From positions 35,902 to 99,901 of IMG/VR virus record IMGVR_UViG_3300003323_000541: DNA of 64,000 nt, one strand, 5' to 3'. Numbering within the stretch: position 1 is the stretch's first letter; every line of letters starts with the position of its first letter. Source of the DNA: a virus. The translations under genes and the position numbers were made by a program. Positions 38,411 through 47,882 of the stretch are shown one piece after another. The notes under the pieces are model-generated. The model was given only the letters and a program-made list of their open reading frames with translations, was not told where the DNA came from and searched no databases.

Positions 38411-38932
38411 TTATTCTTCAGCTGATTTAGTTTTAACAGTTACTGCTTTAAATAACAAATCCTGTTCCAACTCCGCAATGTTTTTCTCTAATTCAATTCT
38501 AAAGTAATCAACAGGATCTTTCTTTGTATAATCTTCCATTTCTTCATAATCATAATTTGAATTAGTGTTGTTCTCAATTGTAGAAGGTCCTTCAGTGATT
38601 TTAAGATCATCTAAATTTTCATCTTCATAATTGATCGACATATCATCTAAAGAGAAAATTACAGTCTTTCCTTTTTTGTTGCGAAATACTATCTCTCCTC
38701 CCAATAGATCATCGAAATCATTTTCCATTATTTTAAATACCACTTCTTCTAATTTAAAACTAGAGGAAGATATTTTAACACCTTTGGATCCAGAACCGGA
38801 AAATATTCTTTCCATTTCTCGATAAACCTTACTTTCAGCTATCGGTGGTGATTGCTCATAATGCATGTGAGGGATATCGTTAATCCCTCCAGCAACAAAC
38901 CTAGATTCATTTTCCGCTTTTTTCTTTGCCAT
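38411..38932 (-). CDS. Unknown replication-cluster protein
   Basis: 173 aa from ATG 38932 (MAKKKAENESRFVAGGIND). The frame runs open further upstream but through the neighbouring gene's 3' end and a terminator, so this start is preferred. It shows an acidic C-terminus rich in Glu and Asn and no catalytic motif. It abuts the primase gene (two bases), suggesting a replication or DNA-binding accessory role by context only. Confidence 0.5.
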   Translation of the reverse strand: MAKKKAENESRFVAGGINDIPHMHYEQSPPIAESKVYREMERIFSGSGSKGVKISSSSFKLEEVVFKIMENDFDDLLGGEIVFRNKKGKTVIFSLDDMSINYEDENLDDLKITEGPSTIENNTNSNYDYEEMEDYTKKDPVDYFRIELEKNIAELEQDLLFKAVTVKTKSAEE

Positions 38933-38980
38933 ATCTATGTGATATTCGTGATAATCAGATTTATTTACAATATAATAAAA

Positions 38981-39006
38981 AGGAAGAAGGTGTGACCCCT
39001 CTTCCT
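38981..39006 (-). terminator. Rho-independent terminator after the SSB-like gene
   Basis: Minus-strand hairpin AGGAAGA...TCTTCCT (about ten pairs) followed by TTTTATTATA. It lies 27 bases after the stop of the SSB-like gene and before the next gene, implying that the binding protein can be expressed at a higher level than downstream genes. Confidence 0.75.
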
Positions 39007-39032
39007 CTTCTTTTATTTCTTCTCTTACCTTA

Positions 39033-39614
39033 TTAGATAATGGGAGCTCTTGTTTCCCCAAGAGGTAAGATATTAACCGTTTGTACCGCTTTTTTGTAGT
39101 CATACGGATTATTGACATCATATTTAAGCTTCGTTTCTTCTTTTGGTATATCCATAGATTCAGCAACAGTTCCTCTTTTGTTAGGAAGAGGGATTCTTGC
39201 TTTATCCCAGTGTTTACCATTAGAGAATATTTCCTCTGCTGAGAATTTCATTCTGAATGGTTTACCAAGAACTAGCGATCTATATTTGTCAATGAACTCT
39301 TCAAGGGTATTTCCTTGAATAGATTCGAATTCCTCAGCTGTACATACAGCTAAAGCAATGTCCTGCAATTTCCACATTGTGAACATTCTTGGGCTTTTAC
39401 CAGAGCCACTAACTGTTTCAGATGCCGGTAAGCCTTCTTCTAAAAATGAATTATCATCCATAGATTCAAGCTTTACGTTTACTACAGGATTATTATTTCT
39501 TGAAGTTCCAACATTAATGTCTACCATTTGAATGTTGTCGTGAACTCCAGGAACAATATAACGTGATCCGGTTGTAGCTTTAGCATTCTGTTCGTTTGTG
39601 TCAAATTTAAACAT
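39033..39614 (-). CDS. Candidate single-stranded DNA-binding protein
   Basis: 193 aa, beginning MFKFDTNEQNAKATTGSRYI, with an OB-like beta-rich centre (VVNVKLESMDD, KSPRMFTMWKLQDIALAV) and no ATP site. It lies between the RecT-like gene and the primase region and is followed by its own terminator, as for abundant ssDNA-binding proteins. The fold is inferred from composition, length and context; a profile search for phage SSB or DUF669-like families would decide. Confidence 0.55.
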   Translation of the reverse strand: MFKFDTNEQNAKATTGSRYIVPGVHDNIQMVDINVGTSRNNNPVVNVKLESMDDNSFLEEGLPASETVSGSGKSPRMFTMWKLQDIALAVCTAEEFESIQGNTLEEFIDKYRSLVLGKPFRMKFSAEEIFSNGKHWDKARIPLPNKRGTVAESMDIPKEETKLKYDVNNPYDYKKAVQTVNILPLGETRAPII

Positions 39615-39635
39615 ATAAAGAACGGTTTTAAATTA

Positions 39636-40250
39636 TTAATCTAATATAGTCAAATTACCCTCAGCATCGAGGTTATATTTAACATTGTGTACATCAGCCA
39701 TTTCATCTGTGGTGTACATTCCTCCTGTTAAGTCAGGAGCGACTCTATCAAGACCTCTTCCAACGCATCTCCACCAGGCCATGATATTTGGCTGTTTCTG
39801 CCAATTATCCTTTCCCAAATACTGCATCTGTCTTGCTTCCTGATACGTAAATGAACAGTCCTCCTCAATTACTTGAGAACCGAACTTTCTAAAAAATCGA
39901 ATAGTAGTTCGTTTGTCAATAACTTCGTCTTTTTCGTTTTTTATATCTACCCAATCTTCAATGGTTTTGATCATTAAATGACCAGTTCTCAGGGCTAGTT
40001 GTAGTTTTGCTTTAGGCTTAATAGTTGCTCGGCCCATAATTACATCAATCATATCAAAGGATTGAAGGTCCTTAAAGCCAAGCTCTTTACCTTTTTGTAT
40101 GATAACACAAGCCTGTTGTGGAGTCTTTACCTGCGAGGGTAATAATCCCGATACAATAAGGACTTGTGCATCATCAAGCATCTTCTGTGTGAAATTCATA
40201 TTCATCACATCACTATCACCAACCAACTGTAACTCTTTTTCTTTATCCAT
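39636..40250 (-). CDS. RecT/Bet-like single-strand annealing recombinase
   Basis: 204 aa. The pattern LIVSGLLPSQVKTPQQACVI, then GKELGFKDLQSFDMIDVI, GRATIKPKAKLQLALRTG and VGRGLDRVAPDLTGG resembles RecT-family annealing proteins that coat ssDNA and promote strand annealing. Phages use it with exonucleases for recombination-dependent replication. It sits between the helicase and the SSB-like genes. Assignment is by motif resemblance; a full-length match was not tested. Confidence 0.7.
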   Translation of the reverse strand: MDKEKELQLVGDSDVMNMNFTQKMLDDAQVLIVSGLLPSQVKTPQQACVIIQKGKELGFKDLQSFDMIDVIMGRATIKPKAKLQLALRTGHLMIKTIEDWVDIKNEKDEVIDKRTTIRFFRKFGSQVIEEDCSFTYQEARQMQYLGKDNWQKQPNIMAWWRCVGRGLDRVAPDLTGGMYTTDEMADVHNVKYNLDAEGNLTILD

Positions 40251-40262
40251 TAAAAATTAAAG

Positions 40263-41360
40263 TTATTCGTACTTACTATACAAAAACGGATTACCTTCGA
40301 ATTCTTCTAATTTAGGTAATTCTTCAAAGAATCCAGTTTCACCATCCATAGCCATAGACAGATTTACACCTGTTTCTGTGTCTCTGGAGGCAAGAATATG
40401 GAGCGATCGATATCTTTTACCTAGCTTGGTGAGATCGTAGCCCAAATGGCTCTCTAAATGCGGGAAAAGGGTAGGATTGAACAATCCCAATACAAGGGAT
40501 GCATCCTCACCCATATTTCCAGTATCTTTGAAATCTTCCATTGTTGGCTGTAAATCCTCACCGCTAAACTTTAATCTATCGATTTTACCTAATCCTCTGT
40601 TAAACTGAGATACTACAATAGGAGTAAATCTACAGATATTACGAAAGAATACGAAGTATTCACTCATCTTATCTATATTTGCTTTCTTATCATATCCATT
40701 CTCTTTTCTCATTAAACCAACGTGATCAAGAATAATAATGGTATAGAGATTAGGATTATTTTCCTTATAGCCGATTATTCTTTGTTTTTCGACTTTCCTT
40801 CCATTATCATCCATAACCATGTATGGCTCATAGATAAATTGCCCATTCTGCTCAGCATACCTCATTAAATATTTATAGATTCCTGTAGGATTATCTTTCT
40901 CCTCAATAAAATCTATTCTACCTCTTCTTGTACACCGACCATATTGGTCATAAACTCCGAACAAATCTGATAATTCATTTTTGTAGATATCTTCAACTAA
41001 TGAAAGATGTTTAGGATCAAGTTTGTTTTCACCTCTGGAGAGAATGTAATTAGCTGAGCATTGTATTCCATGCTTTATTCTCATGAAGTAAGCACAGAAT
41101 TTAGCCATCTTAGCTAATCTATCAATCTCATATGAAAAATATATCCAATTAATTGGTCTATATTTATTTTCCATATAAGGGGATATAACATACCTGTAGT
41201 CGATAAATGCTGTTTTACCAGTTTTTTGCATAGCTCCTACTACCTCGTACCTAGCTTTTTGTATATTACATACAAATTGATCTAACCTAGGTAATCCTCC
41301 TCTGATTCCTTCGTTTTTACCCTCTAATCCATTGTTTACTTCTTCTAAGAAATCCTTCAT
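40263..41360 (-). CDS. DnaB-like replicative helicase
   Basis: 365 aa from ATG 41360 (MKDFLEEVNNGLEGK); the longer in-frame reading starts inside the upstream gene and is less likely. Walker A is GAMQKTGKTAF (about 42-52), Walker B is TIIILDHVGLM, with PIVVSQFNRGL and ASLVLGLFNP downstream, as in RecA-fold DnaB helicases. It unwinds DNA ahead of the polymerase. Neither an N-terminal DnaB domain nor a zinc site is evident, so it may need a loader, possibly the adjacent 41362-41955 protein. Confidence 0.75.
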   Translation of the reverse strand: MKDFLEEVNNGLEGKNEGIRGGLPRLDQFVCNIQKARYEVVGAMQKTGKTAFIDYRYVISPYMENKYRPINWIYFSYEIDRLAKMAKFCAYFMRIKHGIQCSANYILSRGENKLDPKHLSLVEDIYKNELSDLFGVYDQYGRCTRRGRIDFIEEKDNPTGIYKYLMRYAEQNGQFIYEPYMVMDDNGRKVEKQRIIGYKENNPNLYTIIILDHVGLMRKENGYDKKANIDKMSEYFVFFRNICRFTPIVVSQFNRGLGKIDRLKFSGEDLQPTMEDFKDTGNMGEDASLVLGLFNPTLFPHLESHLGYDLTKLGKRYRSLHILASRDTETGVNLSMAMDGETGFFEELPKLEEFEGNPFLYSKYE

Positions 41361-41361
41361 C

Positions 41362-41955
41362 TTAAATACTCCTTTCTGATTGTTTCTTTTCTTTACCACC
41401 CTCACCATTTAAGGCTGCTTCACAATAACCTGCAAGCACGGACGATCCATCTTTTTCGATGAAATATGGAGCTAATTTGATGTATTCATAATTCTTAGAT
41501 CTCAATTCATTAATATAATTCTTTGTGGCTTGAATTATTATTCCTTGGGTAAATTGTGGATAATTTGTCATAAACTTCTTTAACTTCTTTTCACAACCCT
41601 TAGGGTCTGTTTTGACATAATATCCTCCGGATTTAACACCTGCTGGAAATAAATTCATCCATTCTCCTACGAAGGAGCTAAACGACTTTTCATTTTCATT
41701 TGTTTCAGATTTAACATGATTTTTAAATTTATCGGTTACATATATCTTATTCAGATATGCTTCTCCCGAACTGTTGAAGTTTAATAGGAAGCCTCTCTCC
41801 ACTAAGCTCTCCAATCTTTCTGGATTAATTGATCCAAATTTACCTAAATAGTTTTTAATTCTACTTCGGTCATTTAAATAGATCAATTCCATAAAGATGA
41901 AGTCCTCAAAGGAGAGAGACTCCTTTAAACAAAAATCAATTACGTCTATTATCAT
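41362..41955 (-). CDS. Candidate helicase loader/replisome organiser
   Basis: 197 aa. The latter half (EWMNLFPAGVKSGGYYVKTDPK, then FTQGIIIQATKNYI and YEYIKLAPYFIEKDGSS) resembles phage proteins seen near DnaB genes that act as helicase loaders or replisome organisers. No P-loop is visible, so it is not an AAA-type loader. It sits directly before the helicase gene (one base gap). Function is a context inference. Confidence 0.45.
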   Translation of the reverse strand: MIIDVIDFCLKESLSFEDFIFMELIYLNDRSRIKNYLGKFGSINPERLESLVERGFLLNFNSSGEAYLNKIYVTDKFKNHVKSETNENEKSFSSFVGEWMNLFPAGVKSGGYYVKTDPKGCEKKLKKFMTNYPQFTQGIIIQATKNYINELRSKNYEYIKLAPYFIEKDGSSVLAGYCEAALNGEGGKEKKQSERSI

Positions 41956-42185
41956 AATACATTCTGATATATCAATTTAGAATCTTCTTCTTCTATTGAT
42001 ATAATATAGTCCTGGAGTATTTGATAAGCTTGATATTGATTGATATGAACATTGAATTTATCTTTCAGGATATCTACTATCTTTTCAAGATCAAAAGGAT
42101 CAAGATTATATTCTTTGATAGCAACATCTATATATATCCTTAAAGCTAATGGATTAATCCATCGGGACTTTGTCAAGCTCTGCAT
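41952..42185 (-). CDS. Small helical protein, unknown
   Basis: 77 aa with a hydrophobic helical centre (PFDLEKIVDILKDKFNVHINQYQAYQILQDY). It overlaps the upstream amidotransferase gene by 32 bases and its downstream neighbour by 4. No motif recognised. May be a small DNA-binding or regulatory protein; unproven. Confidence 0.45.
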   Translation of the reverse strand: MQSLTKSRWINPLALRIYIDVAIKEYNLDPFDLEKIVDILKDKFNVHINQYQAYQILQDYIISIEEEDSKLIYQNVL

Positions 42186-43608
42186 GATAGTCGCAATAGC
42201 GTTTGATAAGTTTATTAAAGAACTCTGCGGTAAACGGTCCGTAAGTTACTTTATCCAACTTAATATTAGCTTCTTTTCTTCTGTTAGCCACATCTGATGC
42301 TTTCTTAAACTTACGATATCGGCTTACACTCCATAATGTGGGATCAAATTTATCGTGTTCAGCTTTATTTGAAGCTAATCTTATGGCTCTTTGTTTGTTA
42401 TCACTAAATTGATTCTCGATATACTTTTCAGTACCAATATTAGTTTCCACATATGCACATTTCTGCATGATCATGAACTCTGCTACATATCCAACTACAC
42501 CAACTTTCGATGGAGAAGAAGATAATATAACACGAACACACCATACAGGAACCGACTTATACTGCTTCCAATCAGCGTAATTAGTCGAAAGGAGTTCAAT
42601 AGCATCTCCTTTTTTTATGTTGCATACAGGTCTATCAGAATCAGTTAAGCTATCATAGAGGAACATTTGATCACCGGGAAGAATCCATACACTTCCTTGT
42701 TCAGGATAGATTATCTGTCCATTCTCTGATTTTGTAATATAATCAGAGAAGCCTGATACATTTCTATTCCCTATTCTGGAATTTAAACTGTTACTTTCAC
42801 GATTACCTCCTCTATTTTTCTTTCTGTTCTTTCTTAAGTACCTTTCATAGCGATTGTTCTCATCATTATCATCATCGGAATCACTATAAGAATCTTGAAA
42901 TATTTTACTTTTCCATTGTTCTTCGCTTAACAGATCTAGATCGGAATTATCACCAGATGGCCATCCATAATCCTTTCTTGTCCTGTCAGGTTTGTTAACA
43001 AAACATGCATTTGAAAAGTAATATTCATTGTACTTTTGCCATGTACCAAACAAAGATGTACCTTTATCAAAGGGGAACATCACTATCACTCTATTGGAAG
43101 CATTTACATCCTTCATTATCTTAATGAACAGGACTGTATCCTCAATCAATAAATTACGAAGGTGCTTTTGTGAGTAATATTGTCTTGCTACGTGGTATGT
43201 ATCAGAAAATGCAGAGTGTGTTACATTATAATGATATGAACCGAATACACCATTATGCATCATAACAGGATGATCACGGACAATCGCATCATTTTGGATC
43301 ACCTGATTATGATCATCAGCTAAGATAAAAGGATGTGAATTATCAGAGGTCACATCTCCGGATGTTCCCATACGAAGATGGACAGCAACCTCATCTGTTT
43401 CATTGATTTCCTTTTCTTTAAGATAACTGATCATTTCCTCAGGGGTGAATAATCCTTTATGAACAATTAATCCGGGAGAGCCATCAATTTCTCTTTTAAT
43501 AATAACGCCCATTCCATCATTATTGTTCTTGTAGGAATGAATTATATTATCATAAAAGACTTCTGAATCTACTTGTACGTTATGTGGTTTATATATTATT
43601 AAGCACAT
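42154..43608 (-). CDS. Class II glutamine amidotransferase (Ntn hydrolase)
   Basis: 484 aa. Starts MCLIIYKP, so Cys2 becomes the N-terminal nucleophile after Met removal. Further class II GATase motifs: NNDGMGV, HLRMGTSG, HPF and MMHNGVFGSY. These release ammonia from glutamine. The C-terminal half (residues above about 230) has a charged Asp/Arg-rich linker and a domain of unknown function, so it is not a simple biosynthetic enzyme. It closes the amide-bond gene cluster, next to an amidoligase, and could feed ammonia to it or act on amide products. Confidence 0.8.
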   Translation of the reverse strand: MCLIIYKPHNVQVDSEVFYDNIIHSYKNNNDGMGVIIKREIDGSPGLIVHKGLFTPEEMISYLKEKEINETDEVAVHLRMGTSGDVTSDNSHPFILADDHNQVIQNDAIVRDHPVMMHNGVFGSYHYNVTHSAFSDTYHVARQYYSQKHLRNLLIEDTVLFIKIMKDVNASNRVIVMFPFDKGTSLFGTWQKYNEYYFSNACFVNKPDRTRKDYGWPSGDNSDLDLLSEEQWKSKIFQDSYSDSDDDNDENNRYERYLRKNRKKNRGGNRESNSLNSRIGNRNVSGFSDYITKSENGQIIYPEQGSVWILPGDQMFLYDSLTDSDRPVCNIKKGDAIELLSTNYADWKQYKSVPVWCVRVILSSSPSKVGVVGYVAEFMIMQKCAYVETNIGTEKYIENQFSDNKQRAIRLASNKAEHDKFDPTLWSVSRYRKFKKASDVANRRKEANIKLDKVTYGPFTAEFFNKLIKRYCDYHAELDKVPMD

Positions 43609-43612
43609 TTAT

Positions 43613-45463
43613 TTAAATGGTTAAAAGATCTTTGAAACTGTTGGTGAACCTTCCTTTTCTATTTGCTTCTGAGGTATATTCTTTATCCTCAATCTGAGCA
43701 TTTACATCAGGATCTGCAGGCGAATATTTTTCTTTTTGAGAATTGATATAATTTATTAGTGAATCTCCTTTCCTTCTATAGGAGAAGCGAATTACATCTT
43801 CAATTGTAATCTTCTTTGAAAGAAGGATTTTAACTGAATTATTCTCAACATAGTTAACAAACGCCATACAGAAAAGAATCCAGTTCTTTATCTTGCGATA
43901 GTCCATGGTGGCCTGGTGATTCCTGAATTCTATTGTAAATGCTTTACTGATAGATTCCCTGAAGTTCTGTCCTTTTACTCCTGCAAAATAATGATTAGCA
44001 TTATTTCTTGCAAAGTTACATGGAACAAGATTCAACCATACATACCTTGCTTTAGGATATTGATGAGAGTGCGGAGCAAATTTATTATTATATTTGTTCA
44101 CATTAGCGTCTCCTCCTCTGGATGAACCATCTAAAAGCCATTGATAGATCTCTTCATAGATTTCATCAACAACATCTTTAAGAACATCCGGACTAAGATT
44201 GTTTTCAGTCAATCTCATCTTTTTAATCGAATGAAGTGTAGGAATCTTCCCACATGAGCTACTCATACCCTTGTTAAGATAGTACTCATTTCTTGTATTT
44301 AAACGAGATATAGGCATCATAGAGAATATCTCGTCCTGTAGTCTTAGACCAAGAACATAAGCTGCTACAGTGAAGGTTTTGTTAAACTTAGCACTTCCTA
44401 TGTGAACATGTAGACCACATTTATGATCTACGTTACATTGACGAGCTATATAACCACTTAATGTGGCTAACTGCTTAAATCCACCATCACCTCTTAGTAC
44501 CCCTGAGACATATTCCTTACCTGTAATGGACCCATCATGGCAAGATTTAGCATTTAAATTAAACAAGGCAAAGTCAGGAATATACCCGCTGCTTGTTTCA
44601 ATTTCAACACCAAAAGTATATGGAAGATTCTCCGATACATTGAAACTTCTAGGAGATGAACCAAGCTCAAAATTCCTGTTGATAGCAATCTTATTGGTTT
44701 CACTAAAGGGCACCTTACGAATTACATTCCACTGTGTTCCCTCTTTAGGACCATATCCATAATTCTCTTTAATATAAAGAGTTTCTATAGAGGGTAAAGC
44801 GTACACTCCTGCTTGATAATGATAAACCAATAGACCCTGTTCGCAATATCGCTCAAGGAGATTTATATCAAAGAAATAATCGACCTTTCCTCTCTTCAAA
44901 ATTACAGGTATACCGCTATTCTTTGAACAATAGACGAAGCTTATCTCCTTCTTTAGCTCAAAATCGTATTCAACGATGAGCTTTTTCAACAGTCCTATTG
45001 ACCTTTCATTGCCATCATTTTGGTCGATTTCTTTAGGTGAATTTACTGAATCGAACGCCTTATAGCGCATCTTATTACCTTCATTAACAGCAGGCTCAAA
45101 TTCACTTCCAGGGAAGGTTATGCGTATAGCATTTCCATCCGCGAATACCATCATATATGGATATCCTCCGTAAATTTCGTCTTGGTCAAAGTCTAAACTA
45201 ATCGGGTTACCATTATAATCCTTCTCCTGATTGAGAGCATCTGAAATAAAAAGACGCTCTGATATATCTGAATGAAAGGAAAAGATGGAGCTTGGAAGCG
45301 CCTTATTCTTAAAATGAACAAACTCCTTACCTGACTCATCAACCACAGATTGTTCAACAACAAATGGTCCAGGGGAGGGAAGATTATAAAAATCAACGAC
45401 ATCTGACCAATTCTCGATATATCTGTTAATTCTTATTATACTCCCTTCTTTGTATTTACTCAT
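43613..45463 (-). CDS. Amidoligase (COOH-NH2 ligase, type 1-like)
   Basis: 616 aa. The core contains TFGVEIETSSGYIP, then HDGSITGKEYVSG, LRGDGGFKQLATLSG and KCGLHVHIGSAKF, matching the glutamine-synthetase-fold amidoligase family (acidic metal ligands in EIE, DGS and the HVHI site). The N-terminal ~260 residues are separate and of unknown function. Such enzymes join a carboxyl to an amine using ATP. The start overlaps the class II amidotransferase gene upstream by 4 bases, linking both in one operon. The substrate cannot be told from sequence. Confidence 0.8.
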   Translation of the reverse strand: MSKYKEGSIIRINRYIENWSDVVDFYNLPSPGPFVVEQSVVDESGKEFVHFKNKALPSSIFSFHSDISERLFISDALNQEKDYNGNPISLDFDQDEIYGGYPYMMVFADGNAIRITFPGSEFEPAVNEGNKMRYKAFDSVNSPKEIDQNDGNERSIGLLKKLIVEYDFELKKEISFVYCSKNSGIPVILKRGKVDYFFDINLLERYCEQGLLVYHYQAGVYALPSIETLYIKENYGYGPKEGTQWNVIRKVPFSETNKIAINRNFELGSSPRSFNVSENLPYTFGVEIETSSGYIPDFALFNLNAKSCHDGSITGKEYVSGVLRGDGGFKQLATLSGYIARQCNVDHKCGLHVHIGSAKFNKTFTVAAYVLGLRLQDEIFSMMPISRLNTRNEYYLNKGMSSSCGKIPTLHSIKKMRLTENNLSPDVLKDVVDEIYEEIYQWLLDGSSRGGDANVNKYNNKFAPHSHQYPKARYVWLNLVPCNFARNNANHYFAGVKGQNFRESISKAFTIEFRNHQATMDYRKIKNWILFCMAFVNYVENNSVKILLSKKITIEDVIRFSYRRKGDSLINYINSQKEKYSPADPDVNAQIEDKEYTSEANRKGRFTNSFKDLLTI

Positions 45464-47457
45464 ACTTTAGAAGTTGTATTAGATGTTTTAGTTTTTAATT
45501 CCGGAATACGAAGTTCGATAAAATCCGATACTTCGATAAAAAGCTTATTAAATAAATCCTGAACTTTCTTCTTACCACTAGGTGTATAAATTAAAGCAAG
45601 AGATTCATCATTAGCTTTTATCATTGTCCGCATTATATTTTCATATTCAGCAGAGGCAGAAGAAGAACCATCATCTCGATCTTCTAATACTTCATCCTCT
45701 TCTACTATTTCAACATGTATTTTCTCTCCATCTTCGGTGTGAATAACATGTGTATTTGAACCGGATTTATCCTCTGAAGAAAAGCTTACATACATGTTAG
45801 CCTTACTATTATCAACAGTAAATATTTGCTGAGGTTTTATAGTAGAGGGTATTTTATCTTCGTTATGCAATTTAGGCAGAAGATATAACTTATCACTAAA
45901 TAAATAGTAATTAGATACCACCCAAAATTCCATTCCAGCACCAGAGGAGAGTTTAACCTGTGTACCTTTATCGTGGACTATAGCATTAGCAACTAAGTCG
46001 TTAAAAATGATTTTAACATTTCTCTTACTTATATCACTAGTATGCATGTCCTTATGATAACTATCGATATTATCATATAACCAGTCAAAGGTCATGTAAA
46101 GCCATCCAGCTTCTTCCTGGTTGGTTGATCTTACATATTCTCTTGGTACACGATATCGGTAAATTATATTGGACTTCTCATCCTTATTATAAGCTTGCTG
46201 AATATCGATTATTCTGGTTACTATACAGGTATCAATATCCTGATAGGTTATAAGCACATATTCTCCTTTGGAAAAATACAATTCTCCTGTTACAAAGTCC
46301 TTGAAATCACGAGCAATTACAGCATCTTCCCAATTACTAATGGGAATATGACAATTGAACTTAGTTACGCTCATTTGCTCATAATTACCAGCTTCATTAC
46401 ACACAAGAATTTTATCTCCAGGTAATTGATCCAAGCCTTTGTTCACGAAGTAAAAAGTCCCCTTGATCCAAAGCTTTTTCATATTACCCCCAATATATTG
46501 GATTACATCCTGACCGGAGTATTCTAACCAACATCTTGATGGATATTTCTGCTTAAGATCTAACTGTTTACTAGCAGGGGTACTACCTGAATCTGAAATT
46601 GTGGAAATAGCAGGTGGGGTCATAGGAGATATGGTTTCCTGCTTATTATGCTCGCTGAAAAGCTCAGGTTGTCTTTTTGTAACACCAATCGTATGACTAC
46701 TTGAAGCAGAAGAAACTCCATAATGTCTTTCGTAGTATTCTTCTATAGACTCTGCATCATTATAGGCATATGCAGAAGAATTATATACTTTCATCTTAAC
46801 ATGAATAGGATTCATCTGTACATGACCATTCTGAATGGTATAGAAGTAATCATCAACGAATTCCTTGATATTACTACAACCTATTGCTTCTAGTCCTTCT
46901 CTGACTGAAGATATATAAATACCCTCTTCAGATTTACCACGAAACAGAGGTCTTTCTTTATGCTTATATACATAGAGATTTGATGGTGTCTCCTTATTTA
47001 CTGCAAGGATATTCGCGACACCTGAAAGCATGGGGATAACTGTTTTAGCTTTTTTGTATTTAGCAAAAAGCTTCCCTATAATCTCACTATCAACGTTTAT
47101 CTTTGAATATTGGATATTATCATCCTTTTCATCTCTACATATTTCCCATACATTATCTATCTTCCCGTTGTGAGCAAACACAAGATTACCCTCCTCAAAA
47201 GGATGAGCATTCTCTTTAGTTTTAGCCCCAGTTGTAGCTGCTCGGGTGTGTCCGATAAATATGGAATCCGGAATCAAAGAAAGAGTTGGAAGCATCTTAA
47301 CAGCTACTTTACCAGCTTCTTTTATTAATCCATTATTTGGTGTCCACAAACCAGAGGAATCTGTTCCCCGGTCTTGGTTATAAATCATTAAAAGCTTTAA
47401 TTTATAAGGATCATATACCTTATCCTTAAAGCAACTGACTCCTATTAGTCCACACAT
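45460..47457 (-). CDS. Class II glutamine amidotransferase with long extension
   Basis: 665 aa. MCGLIGVSC gives the Cys2 nucleophile; RGTDSSGLW, HTRAATTG, HPF and AHNGKIDN are further class II motifs. The remaining ~430 residues have no recognised domain and contain a Ser/Pro-rich linker near 260-290. It overlaps the amidoligase and GGCT-like genes. As with the smaller copy, the likely role is releasing ammonia from glutamine for amide formation, with the extension adding specificity. Confidence 0.8.
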   Translation of the reverse strand: MCGLIGVSCFKDKVYDPYKLKLLMIYNQDRGTDSSGLWTPNNGLIKEAGKVAVKMLPTLSLIPDSIFIGHTRAATTGAKTKENAHPFEEGNLVFAHNGKIDNVWEICRDEKDDNIQYSKINVDSEIIGKLFAKYKKAKTVIPMLSGVANILAVNKETPSNLYVYKHKERPLFRGKSEEGIYISSVREGLEAIGCSNIKEFVDDYFYTIQNGHVQMNPIHVKMKVYNSSAYAYNDAESIEEYYERHYGVSSASSSHTIGVTKRQPELFSEHNKQETISPMTPPAISTISDSGSTPASKQLDLKQKYPSRCWLEYSGQDVIQYIGGNMKKLWIKGTFYFVNKGLDQLPGDKILVCNEAGNYEQMSVTKFNCHIPISNWEDAVIARDFKDFVTGELYFSKGEYVLITYQDIDTCIVTRIIDIQQAYNKDEKSNIIYRYRVPREYVRSTNQEEAGWLYMTFDWLYDNIDSYHKDMHTSDISKRNVKIIFNDLVANAIVHDKGTQVKLSSGAGMEFWVVSNYYLFSDKLYLLPKLHNEDKIPSTIKPQQIFTVDNSKANMYVSFSSEDKSGSNTHVIHTEDGEKIHVEIVEEDEVLEDRDDGSSSASAEYENIMRTMIKANDESLALIYTPSGKKKVQDLFNKLFIEVSDFIELRIPELKTKTSNTTSKV

Positions 47458-47882
47458 TCGATTTGTGGTTTAATTGTTTGTTTTATTTTGTCTAATTTTG
47501 GATCATTCCAATCCCCCGATAATACTAAGGACAGTGGATCAATCTCTTTTCCATACACCCAAAATGCCCCACAATACCTTTCAGAGGTCACATAAATGGG
47601 ATCAAATCCAAGTAATTGCATAAAGAAATTAAGCTCACTGTATACGTCCTTATCCATCTCCAGAACATCCACGATAATTGTATCGTTGTAGGAATTTGTT
47701 TGGACACATTGAGAATATGCACCATTATGAAACATGAGGAATCCTCTTATAGTGTAGTCGTTATCAACTACTTTGACAAACTCATCATATTTCTGCTTCA
47801 ATTCAAGATAATGCTCTTGGTTATATCGAAACAAACTATCTACAAAGACAAGAATCGTCTGTTGCTTATCTAAGTCCCTCAT
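47445..47882 (-). CDS. Gamma-glutamylcyclotransferase-like (AIG2-fold) protein
   Basis: 145 aa. The N-terminal VFVDSLFRYN resembles the YGSLxxG start of the fold, with GFLMFHNGAYSQCV and ERYCGAFWVYG further on. GGCT enzymes release pyroglutamate from gamma-glutamyl amides, so it could trim or recycle products of the island. The catalytic Glu is not pinned down by eye. It overlaps both neighbours by short stretches, so it belongs to the same operon. Confidence 0.6.
   Translation of the reverse strand: MRDLDKQQTILVFVDSLFRYNQEHYLELKQKYDEFVKVVDNDYTIRGFLMFHNGAYSQCVQTNSYNDTIIVDVLEMDKDVYSELNFFMQLLGFDPIYVTSERYCGAFWVYGKEIDPLSLVLSGDWNDPKLDKIKQTIKPQIECVD

Noticed and set aside
38933-39220. Longer N-terminus for the 38411 gene
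   Set aside because: It would run through the terminator and overlap the end of the SSB-like gene in another frame; the ATG at 38932 gives a natural start.
41361-41408. Longer N-terminus for the DnaB-like helicase
   Set aside because: The extra residues lie inside the upstream gene; ATG 41360 follows that stop by one base.
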